Origin: Pseudoalteromonas sp. A25
GTDB taxonomy: Bacteria > Pseudomonadota > Gammaproteobacteria > Enterobacterales > Alteromonadaceae
Length of the DNA: 64,000 nt
Assembly: GCF_009176705.1 (NCBI RefSeq)
Contig: NZ_AP021846.1
Location: 3,654,001-3,718,000 of the forward strand
Reading direction: 5' to 3'
The notes below the pieces were generated by a model. That model searched no databases and was not told the DNA's origin. It was given only the letters and a program-made list of their open reading frames with translations. The translations under genes and the position numbers were made by a program. Of this stretch, positions 1 through 8,439 are shown one piece after another. Each line of letters starts with the position of its first letter. Within the stretch, counting starts at the first letter, position 1.

Positions 1-87
1 GCACCTGTAACTTATTACTGGCTCTGAATACGCTTTTCGGGAGAGGGATGTATCAATAAAAGTTGCATCTTAAGTAATGAAGTAATT

Positions 88-280
88 AACCTCAGCTGCG
101 GATAAGAGTTTTGATAGCTCAGAATAGAGACATTGCAACCCCTTCAATATCCAATGACGATATTTCGCTCACTATCAAGGCATTTTCGTGAAGTAATAGC
201 GAGCTATTACAAATGAAAATAACGAAGAGAGTGGGTGAAATAGCTTTATTGGGCAAATTCTCTTATGTGCAGCTGAGGTT
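88..280. repeat. MITE-like repeat family A, copy 1 (193 bp)
   Basis: A 193-bp noncoding element begins with AACCTCAGCTGC and ends with its reverse complement; 19 of the first 21 bases match the other end. A second copy of the same length lies at 9479-9671. AATT flanks both sides and could be a target duplication or an extension of the palindrome. It has no ORF of its own, so any movement would need a transposase supplied from elsewhere. It lies downstream of the acnB terminator. Confidence 0.8.
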
Positions 281-352
281 AATTAATAAGATGAGTATTA
301 GCTATGAGATGAACGAGAAGAAGGTTGTGGGAACAATTAGCAAACGCACACA

Positions 353-382
353 AAAAAGCCGGTGAATTCACCGGCCTTTTTA
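353..382 (-). terminator. Rho-independent terminator of acnB
   Basis: The inverted repeat GCCGGTGAATTCACCGGC is followed on the minus strand by a run of T. It sits about 15 bases past the acnB stop codon. Confidence 0.85.
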
Positions 383-395
383 GCAAACTAGGGTA

Positions 396-2993
396 TTAAA
401 CCGCTTGCTGAATGATCACACCGTCAGCCTTTTTAGTGTACTGAGGCATTTTGTGGAAGTTCAAGTAACGGTATGTATCTGCCGCCGTTGCATTGATCTT
501 CGCAGCATACTCTTGGTATTCAGCAGGAGTAGGTAGTTTACCTAAAATTGCCGCTACTGCCGCAAGCTCTGCTGACGCTAAGAATACGTTAGCGCCTGTA
601 CCTAGACGGTTAGGGAAGTTACGCGTAGAGGTAGAGACAACCGTTGCTTTGTCAGCAACACGTGCTTGGTTACCCATACATAGTGAACACCCTGGTGTTT
701 CGATACGCGCACCAACACGACCAAAGATACCGTAGTAACCTTCGTCAGTTAGCTGATCTTTATCCATCTTAGTTGGTGGTGCAACCCAAAGTTGAGTTGG
801 GATACGACCAGTGAAACCATCAAGTAGTTTACCTGCGGCACGGAAGTGACCAATGTTAGTCATACAAGAACCAATGAATACTTCATCGATTTTCTCGCCC
901 GTAACGTCCGAAAGTAAACGTGCATCATCAGGATCGTTCGGTGCACACAAGATAGGCTCTTTGATTTCAGCAAGATCGATTTCTAGTACGTGCTTGTACT
1001 CAGCATCTTTATCCGCTTCCATCAATTCAGGGTTCGCTAACCACTCTTGCATTGCAGTAATACGACGTTCAATCGTACGTACATCACCGTAACCTTCAGA
1101 GATCATCCACTTGAGCATCACGATGTTTGACTCAAGATACTCAGAGATAGACTCTTTAGATAGCTTAACGGTACAACCTGCCGCTGAACGCTCTGCTGAA
1201 GCGTCTGATAATTCAAATGCTTGTTCAACTGTTAGGTGCTCAACACCTTCGATTTCTAGAACACGGCCAGAGAATTCGTTGATCTTGCCTTTTTTCTCAA
1301 CCGTTAATAAGCCTTCTTTGATACCGTAGTAAGGGATAGCATGTACTAGGTCACGTAATGTGATACCCGGCTGCATTTCACCTTTAAAACGAACCAAAAT
1401 TGATTCAGGCATATCCAGTGGCATTACACCTGTTGCTGCTGCGAATGCAACCGCACCAGAACCCGCTGGGAATGAAATACCTAGTGGGAAACGCGTATGA
1501 GAGTCACCACCAGTACCTACTGTATCTGGCAATAACATACGGTTTAACCAAGAGTGGATAACACCGTCACCTGGACGTAGTGATACACCGCCACGGTTCA
1601 TGATGAAATCAGGTAATGTGTGGTGTGTGTTTACGTCGATTGGTTTTGGATATGCTGACGTGTGACAGAATGACTGCATCGTTAAATCAGCAGAGAAACC
1701 TAAACATGCTAAATCTTTTAACTCATCACGTGTCATAGGACCGGTGGTATCTTGTGAACCAACAGTCGTCATTTTCGGCTCACAGTATTGACCTGGGCGT
1801 ACGCCTGGCATGTTACACGCTTTACCTACCATCTTCTGAGCAAGGGTAAAGCCTTTGCCTGAATCAGTAATAAGTGCAGGTTTACGGAAAATATCTTCAG
1901 CTTCCATACCTAAAGATGTACGTGCTTTATCAGTTAAACCACGACCGATGATCAATGGAATACGGCCACCTGCGCGTACTTCGTCTAGGATCACATCTGA
2001 CTTAAGTGAGAACGTTGAAATCACTTCATCAGTACCGTGGCGTTTAACAACACCTTCGTACGGGTAAATGTCTATTTGATCGCCCATATTGAACTCATCA
2101 ACATTTAGCTCAATAGGTAATGCACCTGAATCTTCCATAGTGTTGAAGAAAATAGGTGCAATTTTGCCACCTAGGCATATACCACCAACGCGCTTGTTTG
2201 GTACGAATGGGATATCATCTCCCATGAACCAAAGTACTGAGTTAGTTGCTGATTTACGAGAAGAACCAGTACCAACTACATCACCAACGTAAGCCAGTGG
2301 TAAGCCTTTACCTTTTAACTCTTCTAATTGTGAAATTGGACCAACTTCACCGTCTTTTTCAGGATTGATGCCATCACGCGCGTTTTTAAGCATTGCTAAT
2401 GCGTGTAGTGGGATATCCGGACGAGACCATGCATCTGGTGCTGGTGAAAGGTCATCCGTATTCGTCTCACCTGTTACTTTAAATACAGTCACAGAGATTT
2501 TTTCAGCAACTGCAGGTTTGTTTAAGAACCACTCTGCATTTGCCCATGATTCAATAACCTGTTGCGCGAACTTGTTGCCAGCTTTTGCTTTTTCTTCTAC
2601 ATCGTAGAACGCATCAAACATCAATAATGTGTTTGAAAGACCTTTAACAACGATAGGTGCAAGTGCTTCGTCGTCAAGTAGCTCAACCATAGGTGCGATG
2701 TTATAACCACCTAGCATAGTACCTAGCAACTCAGCTGCATACTCTTTACTTACCAATGGTGATGTTGCCTCGCCTTTTGCAACAGCGGCTAAAAAGCCAG
2801 CTTTAATATAAGCGGCATCATCTACACCTGGTGGTACGCGATTTACTAAAAGGTCTAAGATAAATTCTTCTTCACCTGCTACAGGTGATTTTACTAATTC
2901 AATAAGATCTGCAGTTTGTTGTGCGTCTAACGGCTTAGGAACGATCCCTTGCTGTGCGCGCTCTTCTACATGTTTACGATATTCTTGAAGCAC
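396..2993 (-). CDS. acnB: Bifunctional aconitate hydratase B / 2-methylisocitrate dehydratase
   Basis: AcnB interconverts citrate and isocitrate in the TCA cycle and can dehydrate 2-methylisocitrate in the methylcitrate cycle; it is cytosolic and carries a [4Fe-4S] cluster. The 865-residue product has the same length as E. coli AcnB and opens with the HEAT-like N-terminal domain. The cluster cysteines are visible in the C-terminal part, in GSCMTNIGH and in PGCSLCMGN. The start is a GTG preceded by GAGG with an 8-base spacer, which gives the usual family N-terminus ([12 protein letters not shown]). The gene is monocistronic, with its own promoter candidate and terminator. AcnB proteins of enterics also bind mRNA when iron is short; nothing here shows whether this one does. 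Confidence 0.97.
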   Translation of the reverse strand: MLQEYRKHVEERAQQGIVPKPLDAQQTADLIELVKSPVAGEEEFILDLLVNRVPPGVDDAAYIKAGFLAAVAKGEATSPLVSKEYAAELLGTMLGGYNIAPMVELLDDEALAPIVVKGLSNTLLMFDAFYDVEEKAKAGNKFAQQVIESWANAEWFLNKPAVAEKISVTVFKVTGETNTDDLSPAPDAWSRPDIPLHALAMLKNARDGINPEKDGEVGPISQLEELKGKGLPLAYVGDVVGTGSSRKSATNSVLWFMGDDIPFVPNKRVGGICLGGKIAPIFFNTMEDSGALPIELNVDEFNMGDQIDIYPYEGVVKRHGTDEVISTFSLKSDVILDEVRAGGRIPLIIGRGLTDKARTSLGMEAEDIFRKPALITDSGKGFTLAQKMVGKACNMPGVRPGQYCEPKMTTVGSQDTTGPMTRDELKDLACLGFSADLTMQSFCHTSAYPKPIDVNTHHTLPDFIMNRGGVSLRPGDGVIHSWLNRMLLPDTVGTGGDSHTRFPLGISFPAGSGAVAFAAATGVMPLDMPESILVRFKGEMQPGITLRDLVHAIPYYGIKEGLLTVEKKGKINEFSGRVLEIEGVEHLTVEQAFELSDASAERSAAGCTVKLSKESISEYLESNIVMLKWMISEGYGDVRTIERRITAMQEWLANPELMEADKDAEYKHVLEIDLAEIKEPILCAPNDPDDARLLSDVTGEKIDEVFIGSCMTNIGHFRAAGKLLDGFTGRIPTQLWVAPPTKMDKDQLTDEGYYGIFGRVGARIETPGCSLCMGNQARVADKATVVSTSTRNFPNRLGTGANVFLASAELAAVAAILGKLPTPAEYQEYAAKINATAADTYRYLNFHKMPQYTKKADGVIIQQAV

Positions 2994-3072
2994 AATTTTG
3001 CCCTCTTGGTGACGTGAATCGGACTGCCATTATGTTAACTAAACAGCAAAACCCGATAAATTCCGGTGACTA

Positions 3073-3101
3073 ATTATAAAGCCTTTGAGTATAGATGAAA
3101 A
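3073..3101 (-). promoter_or_regulatory. Candidate sigma70 promoter of acnB
   Basis: On the minus strand TTTTCA and a perfect TATAAT are separated by 17 bases, about 80 bases upstream of the acnB GTG. The rest of the 330-base gap between acnB and the small gene at 3325 is AT-rich and shows nothing else I can name. Confidence 0.5.
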
Positions 3102-3324
3102 TCTCGCAACTGAAACGACTCTAAATAGTCACTATAAATACTATGAATGGCTAACTACAAACAAGTATATTTTCATGAATATTTAGTAAGTAGTAATCAT
3201 TCGCAATAAAAAATTCTAAAAAGGTTTCCTTTTGATTACTCAATATTTATTTTTTCATTTTTTTCTAGGTTAGGGTTATTTAGGTACAAAGGCACTGTAT
3301 CTATCAACACAAAAGGAAGTCGTT

Positions 3325-3471
3325 ATGAAACTAAAAAAGAAACAACTTAAATCACTAACACAACAACAGTCAGCTTTGGTGAAAGGCGCTTGCAATTCTA
3401 ACGTACCGCCGCCTAATGCGCGATATCAAGCACAGCAAATTATCACAGAGCCACCGCTTCAATCGCGTTAA
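3325..3471 (+). CDS. Small peptide with leader-like N-terminus (48 aa), possible exported or modified peptide precursor
   Basis: The 48-codon frame starts at an ATG with AAGGAAG at ribosome-binding distance and ends just before a terminator, so it looks like a complete single-gene unit. The N-terminus is Lys/Leu-rich (MKLKKKQLKSL), followed by a Gln/Ser stretch and ALVKGAC. The Gly-Ala before a Cys resembles the Gly-Gly/Gly-Ala cleavage site of bacteriocin-like or RiPP leader peptides. The remainder (about 26 residues) is Pro/Gln/Asn-rich with one Cys (residue 23). I recognise no named family, and no modification or ABC-peptidase export gene lies next to it. The precursor role is inference from leader-like composition only. 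It is transcribed away from acnB and towards the 3560-9375 cluster. Confidence 0.65.
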   Translation: MKLKKKQLKSLTQQQSALVKGACNSNVPPPNARYQAQQIITEPPLQSR

Positions 3472-3490
3472 CGATTTAATTGATTTATAC

Positions 3491-3527
3491 AAAAGACAGT
3501 AAAGCATTCCCTTGTGCTGTCTTTTTG
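3491..3527. terminator. Terminator between the small peptide gene and the 3560-9375 cluster
   Basis: AAAAGACAG and CTGTCTTTT form a 9-bp stem, with T-runs on both strands. It can end the rightward small gene at 3325 and the leftward cluster ending at 3560. Confidence 0.75.
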
Positions 3528-3559
3528 TTGTCAGAAAATTCACTGCCTCAGTGCTGGGC

Positions 3560-3877
3560 TTAGCTAAATTTGGCCTGCTCAATAAGCAATTCGGCAACGC
3601 GCTGCTTAACCGCGCGCTTATCATCGGCAGGCACTTCAAACCTCGCCGCTAACAGTTCAATCTCTTCGTTGCTTAAATTAAAGGATAAGCGTTGGCGAGT
3701 CTTTTTTGATTTTACTTCGAGACCGAGAATTTTTCGGATCATATCCGATGGCGTAAGCTCTTGATCAATCGCTTGCTTTTTAATTGATTTTTGCACTTCG
3801 CTACTGAGATCAAACGCCATTTGCGTTGCCCTGACGGCTTGCTCCTGACGCTGCCACTTGGCTTTCGCATCACTCAC
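3560..3877 (-). CDS. Uncharacterised protein with two ribbon-helix-helix-like segments
   Basis: This 105-residue product is the last gene of the minus-strand cluster. Its GTG start directly follows the TGA of the upstream gene, which implies translational coupling. Two stretches (about residues 20-53 and 62-98) each look like a short strand followed by two helices. The first, AFDLSSEVQK followed by TPSDMIRKIL, resembles a CopG/Arc-type ribbon-helix-helix DNA-binding fold. The protein is charged and has no membrane segment. I do not recognise a named family. A DNA-binding or autoregulatory role is inference, but would fit the paired palindromes inside the cluster at 5721-5773. Confidence 0.75.
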   Translation of the reverse strand: MSDAKAKWQRQEQAVRATQMAFDLSSEVQKSIKKQAIDQELTPSDMIRKILGLEVKSKKTRQRLSFNLSNEEIELLAARFEVPADDKRAVKQRVAELLIEQAKFS

Positions 3878-4513
3878 TCAATCGCTCCCAGGGAATAGCT
3901 CAACAATATCTGATACCGGCCTTGTAAGAGTCAACGACACATCCGTTTCGCCCCCTTCCCAAATTTCAATATTGAGCGCGTGTTTTCCATCATCAGATGC
4001 CAAGCTGATCACCTCACAAGGTTCGCCACCTTGTTGTTCAAATTGGGGAAGTGACTGACCACGGTAGTCTCTTTCATGGAAGTAACTCACATACGGTGCT
4101 TCCGTTTGCTTGTAACTGGTCGCTAAAAACTGACTAAACTGCTCAGGGGTATTGGCAACGGTAATTTCGGTTAAAGACTCTTCGTCAAAAATTCTCGCAA
4201 ATTCGTCTAATGTAAAGATAGCCTCGACATCATTACGCTGTATTTTTATGGATAAATTAGCCCATTGCTCGCCATCTTCTTGTTCAATCTGTAAAAAAAC
4301 AATTTGACCAGAGTTACTTTCAAGTACCATTTCATACTCAGCATTGTGCTCATACTGGTACGTATTGACCGAAACAACTCTCAATGTTTGTCCTTTTAAC
4401 CATTGAGGGTAAGCAAACGAATCTATCAAAGTCAGCATATCGCCCACTTTTAATTGACTTGGTTCACTTAGCTGCCTTGTAGGCTTAGACTTTTTTTTGA
4501 AAAAATTAAACAT
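3878..4513 (-). CDS. DUF4178-like protein of the PspA/polyamine cluster
   Basis: The 211-residue soluble protein begins with a Lys/Phe-rich stretch, then LKVGDMLTLI and a beta-rich region of about 90 residues reminiscent of the DUF4178 fold, followed by an acidic C-terminal half. DUF4178-type proteins are known to co-occur with PspA homologues, DUF350 membrane proteins and spermidine synthase-like enzymes, which is the context here. Biochemical function is unknown. It lies 59 bases downstream of the PspA-like gene and abuts the gene at 3560. The family call rests on motif resemblance plus context, so the domain name is tentative. The gene occupies the place YjfK (DUF2491) holds in enteric yjf operons. 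Confidence 0.7.
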   Translation of the reverse strand: MFNFFKKKSKPTRQLSEPSQLKVGDMLTLIDSFAYPQWLKGQTLRVVSVNTYQYEHNAEYEMVLESNSGQIVFLQIEQEDGEQWANLSIKIQRNDVEAIFTLDEFARIFDEESLTEITVANTPEQFSQFLATSYKQTEAPYVSYFHERDYRGQSLPQFEQQGGEPCEVISLASDDGKHALNIEIWEGGETDVSLTLTRPVSDIVELFPGSD

Positions 4514-4572
4514 ATTGTCACCTATAAAAAAGCAAAAGAGGTAATCTAGTTACCTATTTGACGTGGCTTAAA

Positions 4573-5265
4573 TTAACCGCCTTTTTTTGCTTTAATGCGG
4601 GCTAATATATCTGCACTGTTGGAACTCGTCGCACCAATGCCTGCATCAGCCAGTTTTGCTTTTAGGTCGTCACCGTTGGTTTCAGCTTCTAGCGATTTCG
4701 CAGCACCAAGTTGATCTTGACGGTCTTGCTGACGCTGTCTGATCCTCTCTAAAGACGCTTTTGCAGAGGTCATTGAAGAGCTATTGGTGTTTAAAGTGCT
4801 ATTCACCGCCATGGTTGCTTGTTGAACACTTTCTGTGGTTTTTACCATGCTTAACTGACGCTGGTTTTCTTTAATCGACTTTTCGGCATCTTTAATTTGC
4901 TGCTTCAGAACCACAATGTGTTGGCTAAAACCGTTTAGCACTTCTTCATGCTCCGCTTTTTCTGTTTCGAAATCACCAATTTTTTCAGCGATTTCCAGCG
5001 CCAATGCTTCATTACCTTTTTCAAGCGCCTGACCAGCATAGTTTTCATGCTCTGCTATAGAGTCATTCAATGCGCTGATCTTACGGGTTGTCTGCATTTC
5101 CTTCGCCATAACTTCAGTGAGACTGCGCTTTGCTTTTTGTAAGGCATTTTTGGCATCAGCGATTTCTTGTTCAAAAATACGGATCCCATTAGCATCTACG
5201 ATGGCTTCACCAACCTCACGTGCACCACCTCGAACTGCTGTAAATAATTTTTTCAAAATACTCAT
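4573..5265 (-). CDS. PspA/IM30 family protein (YjfJ-like)
   Basis: PspA/IM30 (bacterial ESCRT-III-like) proteins are peripheral membrane coiled-coil proteins that oligomerise on stressed membranes. This 230-residue protein starts MSILKKLFTAVRGGAREV, an amphipathic N-terminal helix, followed by a long predicted coiled coil (about residues 25-190). It ends in a segment with LADAGIG and ILARIK, as in E. coli YjfJ; classical PspA lacks that tail. The ATG has GGAG 8 bases upstream. It sits 25 bases downstream of the DUF2170 gene, matching the E. coli yjfI-yjfJ order. No pspB, pspC or pspF genes are nearby, so this is the Yjf-type branch and not the phage-shock operon. Confidence 0.88.
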   Translation of the reverse strand: MSILKKLFTAVRGGAREVGEAIVDANGIRIFEQEIADAKNALQKAKRSLTEVMAKEMQTTRKISALNDSIAEHENYAGQALEKGNEALALEIAEKIGDFETEKAEHEEVLNGFSQHIVVLKQQIKDAEKSIKENQRQLSMVKTTESVQQATMAVNSTLNTNSSSMTSAKASLERIRQRQQDRQDQLGAAKSLEAETNGDDLKAKLADAGIGATSSNSADILARIKAKKGG

Positions 5266-5290
5266 AATCTTAACTCCTAAAAATACCTAT

Positions 5291-5704
5291 TTAGTCATTT
5301 AAATAAGGCGTAACAGCATCCAGTGCTTCAATCGCATTATCAGCAAGGGTGACTAACTCATGGGTAATATCATCAAATGAAGAGTTAACAGATAACGCAC
5401 CAAATATGGCATAACGGTTATCTATTTTCGCAAATGCACTCAGTGGAATTGGCAAATTTAAGCGCAATAATGTCTCGTTTAACTCATTTTTAAGATCATC
5501 TTTCACTTCTTCGTCTGCGAATAAGTAACTAATACATAATAATTGCTCTTCTGTTTTGGTAACAAAAATAGGCAACTCATCATTACCATCTACAATTACT
5601 TGCAATACGTCTTGCTCACCAGGGTTCGCTATCATAAAAGATTCAAAGCCTACCCCTTCTGTTTCAAAAGAGGCTAGTTTTATTGAAAGTTCATCTAATT
5701 CCAT
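5291..5704 (-). CDS. DUF2170 family protein (YjfI-like)
   Basis: This acidic 137-residue cytosolic protein matches the DUF2170/YjfI pattern: a central LPIPLSAF segment, then YAIFGALSVNSSFDDI and a helical end with an LADNAIEAL stretch. Its function is unknown; in E. coli yjfI precedes the PspA-like gene yjfJ, as here. Its start has GGTGAT upstream. The 75-base gap to the spermidine synthase-like gene holds two 16-19-bp palindromes, so transcription of this gene and the four after it may be adjusted separately from the three upstream genes. Confidence 0.82.
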   Translation of the reverse strand: MELDELSIKLASFETEGVGFESFMIANPGEQDVLQVIVDGNDELPIFVTKTEEQLLCISYLFADEEVKDDLKNELNETLLRLNLPIPLSAFAKIDNRYAIFGALSVNSSFDDITHELVTLADNAIEALDAVTPYLND

Positions 5705-5720
5705 TTTATCACCTTATTAA

Positions 5721-5773
5721 GTTGACATATTATGTCTTAGTTAAGATTTGCACGGTTGACATAATATGTCAAC
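5721..5773. promoter_or_regulatory. Pair of palindromic operator-like sites inside the cluster
   Basis: GTTGACATAATATGTCAAC at 5755-5773 is a 19-base palindrome (two 9-base arms around one base). At 5721-5736 the same motif recurs as GTTGACATATTATGTC, with centres 34 bases apart. They lie between the spermidine synthase-like gene and the DUF2170 gene, the nearer one 17 bases from the DUF2170 start. This is the geometry of two dimer sites for a repressor or activator; the protein is unknown. Confidence 0.6.
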
Positions 5774-5779
5774 CATAAA

Positions 5780-7501
5780 CTAATTTTTATACAATTCACT
5801 TTCTAATTGCCACGCTTGTCGATAGTAATCATACAGCCTGCCCGAACCTAACTGGTTCGCTTCAATTGTGTTCTCTAGCTCAAAAAAACGGTTTGGAAAA
5901 ATAAAGGCGGCCAGTAAATAATCTCGACTAGCCCAGCGAGATGATACTGGCAGTTGTGCTACTCTGGCGATCCGAGTGCTCGCAGCGCCCCCTGCTTTAG
6001 TGGCAATCGTCCACCCCCACTGCCCAAATGACGGAACATTTTGCTGATACTGCTCAACAAAACTAAAACCAGCCGCTTTTACCGTTTTCGCGATACTGAT
6101 AAAGGCTCTTTTAGCGTGATAAGGCGAGGTAGATTGCACCACCATTGCTCCATCTGCCGCGAGTAATTGCCGTAAATGATTATAAAAATAATCACTGTAC
6201 AACTTGTTAAGATCAGGGTGATTGGGGTCTGGTAAGTCAACAATGATGGTATCAAACAGCTCACCTTGTGCCAGTAAGCGCTCCACCTCTAAAAATGCAT
6301 CTGCTACCGTTATCTTTGCTCTTGGGTCTAACATGGCATAATTGTTGAGTTTACTGAGTCGCTGCACAATATCGTCAGCCGGTTCATAACGTGAGTCTGG
6401 ATGACCAAACAAACTCAATAATTGCGCGTCTAAATCGACCAATGTAGCCTTTTTTACAGGCCATTTTAAAACATCTCGCAGTGCCAACCCATCTCCACCG
6501 CCAATAATCAGCACGTTGTCATGCCGGTTTGAAGCAAGCATCGCGGGATAGACGAGCATGGTATGATAAATTTGCTCATCAACGCTTGAAAACTGCAGGC
6601 GACCATTTAGATATAAGTCGGTAATAGGCTCGCTTTGGTTGCGACTTAAACGCTCTGTCAACACGACATGCTGATACTTAGTCGCTTGTGAATAAATAAC
6701 TTTATCTTTATAAAGCACATTACTGAGCTCTTTCATCCAATTGCTGCCAAAGTGCAAAATAAAGGCAAACAACACTAGCAATAACGCATGACAAAACACC
6801 AGCAAACGAGCAAAACGCACATGCTGGTGATATCGCCAAAGAAACACTAACCCTGCAATAATATTAAACAAAGCCGTCCATGCAGCGGCCTGCATAATCG
6901 GCATGGCCAACATAATGCTCACCCAAATTGCGGCACCAATACCCGCGCCAATATAATCAGCGCCATAAATGGTTCCAGCATTATTTTCCAAAAATCGACC
7001 ATAAACCTGCTGACGAATACGCGCGATCAGAGGAATTTCCATCCCAATGAGCATTCCCAGCAGTAACCCAAATACATAAGGCAAAAAGCGCGACACCGCT
7101 TGTAGTTGTTCAAATACGTAGCCATTTAATATGACATCTGGAGGTAAGTTGAAGATTTCGGAAAACATATGCGGCAAAGAATAGCTCACCGCTATCACAC
7201 TGGCGATTGCTAAAATACAACCCATGCCAAGCAACGCGATAATACTTTCTAACCAGGCAAAAGCAGTGAACGCGTCTTTAAACCAACGCGCCATAAATGC
7301 ACCAATTCCCATCGCGACAATCATAGTGCCAATCATGGCATAAATCGCACTTTCTACGGAGCCCAGTACCCGGCCAGCATAATGAGAAAGTAAGTACTCA
7401 TAAATAAGGCCACACCCAGCAAGTACAGCCATCACAGAAATAAGTAAAATATCATGCCCAAGCAAGCCACGCCGGCTTGGGCTAAGAATAGGCTCAGACA
7501 A
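5780..7501 (-). CDS. Membrane-anchored spermidine synthase-like aminopropyltransferase
   Basis: The 573-residue protein combines about seven to eight hydrophobic membrane segments (residues about 15-265) with a C-terminal spermidine synthase-type Rossmann domain. That domain shows the cofactor loop GGGDGLALRDVL, the acidic ATLVDLD strand end, and TIIVDLPDPNHP, where the D and P positions match polyamine aminopropyltransferases. Known soluble homologues transfer an aminopropyl group from decarboxylated SAM to a diamine; the substrate here is unknown. The start is a TTG two bases after the stop of the DUF350 gene, with AGGTG 8 bases upstream, so the two are co-translated. No SAM decarboxylase gene is adjacent. 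Fusions of this kind are known alongside PspA and DUF350 genes. Confidence 0.88.
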   Translation of the reverse strand: MSEPILSPSRRGLLGHDILLISVMAVLAGCGLIYEYLLSHYAGRVLGSVESAIYAMIGTMIVAMGIGAFMARWFKDAFTAFAWLESIIALLGMGCILAIASVIAVSYSLPHMFSEIFNLPPDVILNGYVFEQLQAVSRFLPYVFGLLLGMLIGMEIPLIARIRQQVYGRFLENNAGTIYGADYIGAGIGAAIWVSIMLAMPIMQAAAWTALFNIIAGLVFLWRYHQHVRFARLLVFCHALLLVLFAFILHFGSNWMKELSNVLYKDKVIYSQATKYQHVVLTERLSRNQSEPITDLYLNGRLQFSSVDEQIYHTMLVYPAMLASNRHDNVLIIGGGDGLALRDVLKWPVKKATLVDLDAQLLSLFGHPDSRYEPADDIVQRLSKLNNYAMLDPRAKITVADAFLEVERLLAQGELFDTIIVDLPDPNHPDLNKLYSDYFYNHLRQLLAADGAMVVQSTSPYHAKRAFISIAKTVKAAGFSFVEQYQQNVPSFGQWGWTIATKAGGAASTRIARVAQLPVSSRWASRDYLLAAFIFPNRFFELENTIEANQLGSGRLYDYYRQAWQLESELYKN

Positions 7502-7503
7502 GA

Positions 7504-8403
7504 TTACGCACCTAGCAATGATGCCATTGTTACGCCAATTGCAAACGAAACCGCTGCGGAAATGGTCGCAACACCAACATTTTTCTGTCGATTCACTTCA
7601 TCAGAAATATCACATCCGGATAAAATGATCTTAATGGTGACTAAATGCAACAAAATGAATGCCAAACTACTAACGGCCGCACAAACAGCCCAATACCCCA
7701 AACTTGCAACTAAGTTATCTGGCGCGTAAGGGGCTAATCCCGACGCAGCAGTGATAGCCAGTGCACTACCTATCAAAAAGCCAGCATACCGAATACCAAC
7801 AGCCAAATTATCTTCCAATATGGCTTGCGCTAAACAGTCTCCGCTGCGATTCGTGCGTTTAAACAATTGCACTCGATACTGGCTCACCGCCAATAACACA
7901 ATGTTAGCAATAATAAATGATGCTACCACCACTGGCAGACCATGCCAGCCCTCTGTTGCCACCCAAAATAGCGCCGAGCGGATCACGATGGCGACGCTGA
8001 CTACATGACCAAAATCAATCAACGACGCGGTTGTATTACCTTTTACAATTTCATTATGTAAACTCACTTTTCTCAATGCGACTTTATCTTGAAAAAAGTG
8101 ACCTAGTTTAATCAACACAATAGCCAATAACCCATAACCGCCCATTTGCAATGCTTCTTGCTGCAATGTGGGTGCGAACGCCCCGCTGCTGATCCCTGTT
8201 AACACTATTGCTAAAGCGACCAACCCACCGGCAAAACTTATTCCAAACGCAAAGTTGTCACGCTCTGTGATCTCATCATTGGCGTGCAAATTAGATACCC
8301 AGCCTTTAATAAATTTGAGGCTAACAAATAACGCGATAATAATCGCAAAGTCTATGGCCAACGCTTGTAAAGACCACATGGTTATTCCATTAAATTCATA
8401 CAT
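7504..8403 (-). CDS. DUF350 integral membrane protein, internally duplicated (YjfL-like)
   Basis: DUF350/YjfL proteins are small membrane proteins of about 130 residues; this one is 299 residues and holds two units. The signature of an Asp-Asn pair followed by a Gly-rich helix recurs as DNFAFGISFAGG and DNLAVGIRYAGF, and about eight membrane helices are evident. Function is unknown. An in-frame TTG at 8409 exists, but the ATG at 8403 has GGAG 8 bases upstream and is preferred. It is coupled to the downstream spermidine synthase-like gene. The context suggests a membrane-stress or polyamine-linked complex with the PspA-like protein. Confidence 0.85.
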   Translation of the reverse strand: MYEFNGITMWSLQALAIDFAIIIALFVSLKFIKGWVSNLHANDEITERDNFAFGISFAGGLVALAIVLTGISSGAFAPTLQQEALQMGGYGLLAIVLIKLGHFFQDKVALRKVSLHNEIVKGNTTASLIDFGHVVSVAIVIRSALFWVATEGWHGLPVVVASFIIANIVLLAVSQYRVQLFKRTNRSGDCLAQAILEDNLAVGIRYAGFLIGSALAITAASGLAPYAPDNLVASLGYWAVCAAVSSLAFILLHLVTIKIILSGCDISDEVNRQKNVGVATISAAVSFAIGVTMASLLGA

Positions 8404-8439
8404 TTTCAAAACTCCAATCGCTGTTCTTTACACAACACA

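Noticed and set aside
396..2993. Several open frames on the plus strand opposite acnB
   Set aside because: They have no ribosome sites or family features and mirror the codons of the acnB frame.
3370..3639. 89-residue minus-strand frame overlapping the small peptide gene
   Set aside because: It crosses a strong terminator and the end of the neighbouring gene and shows no family features.
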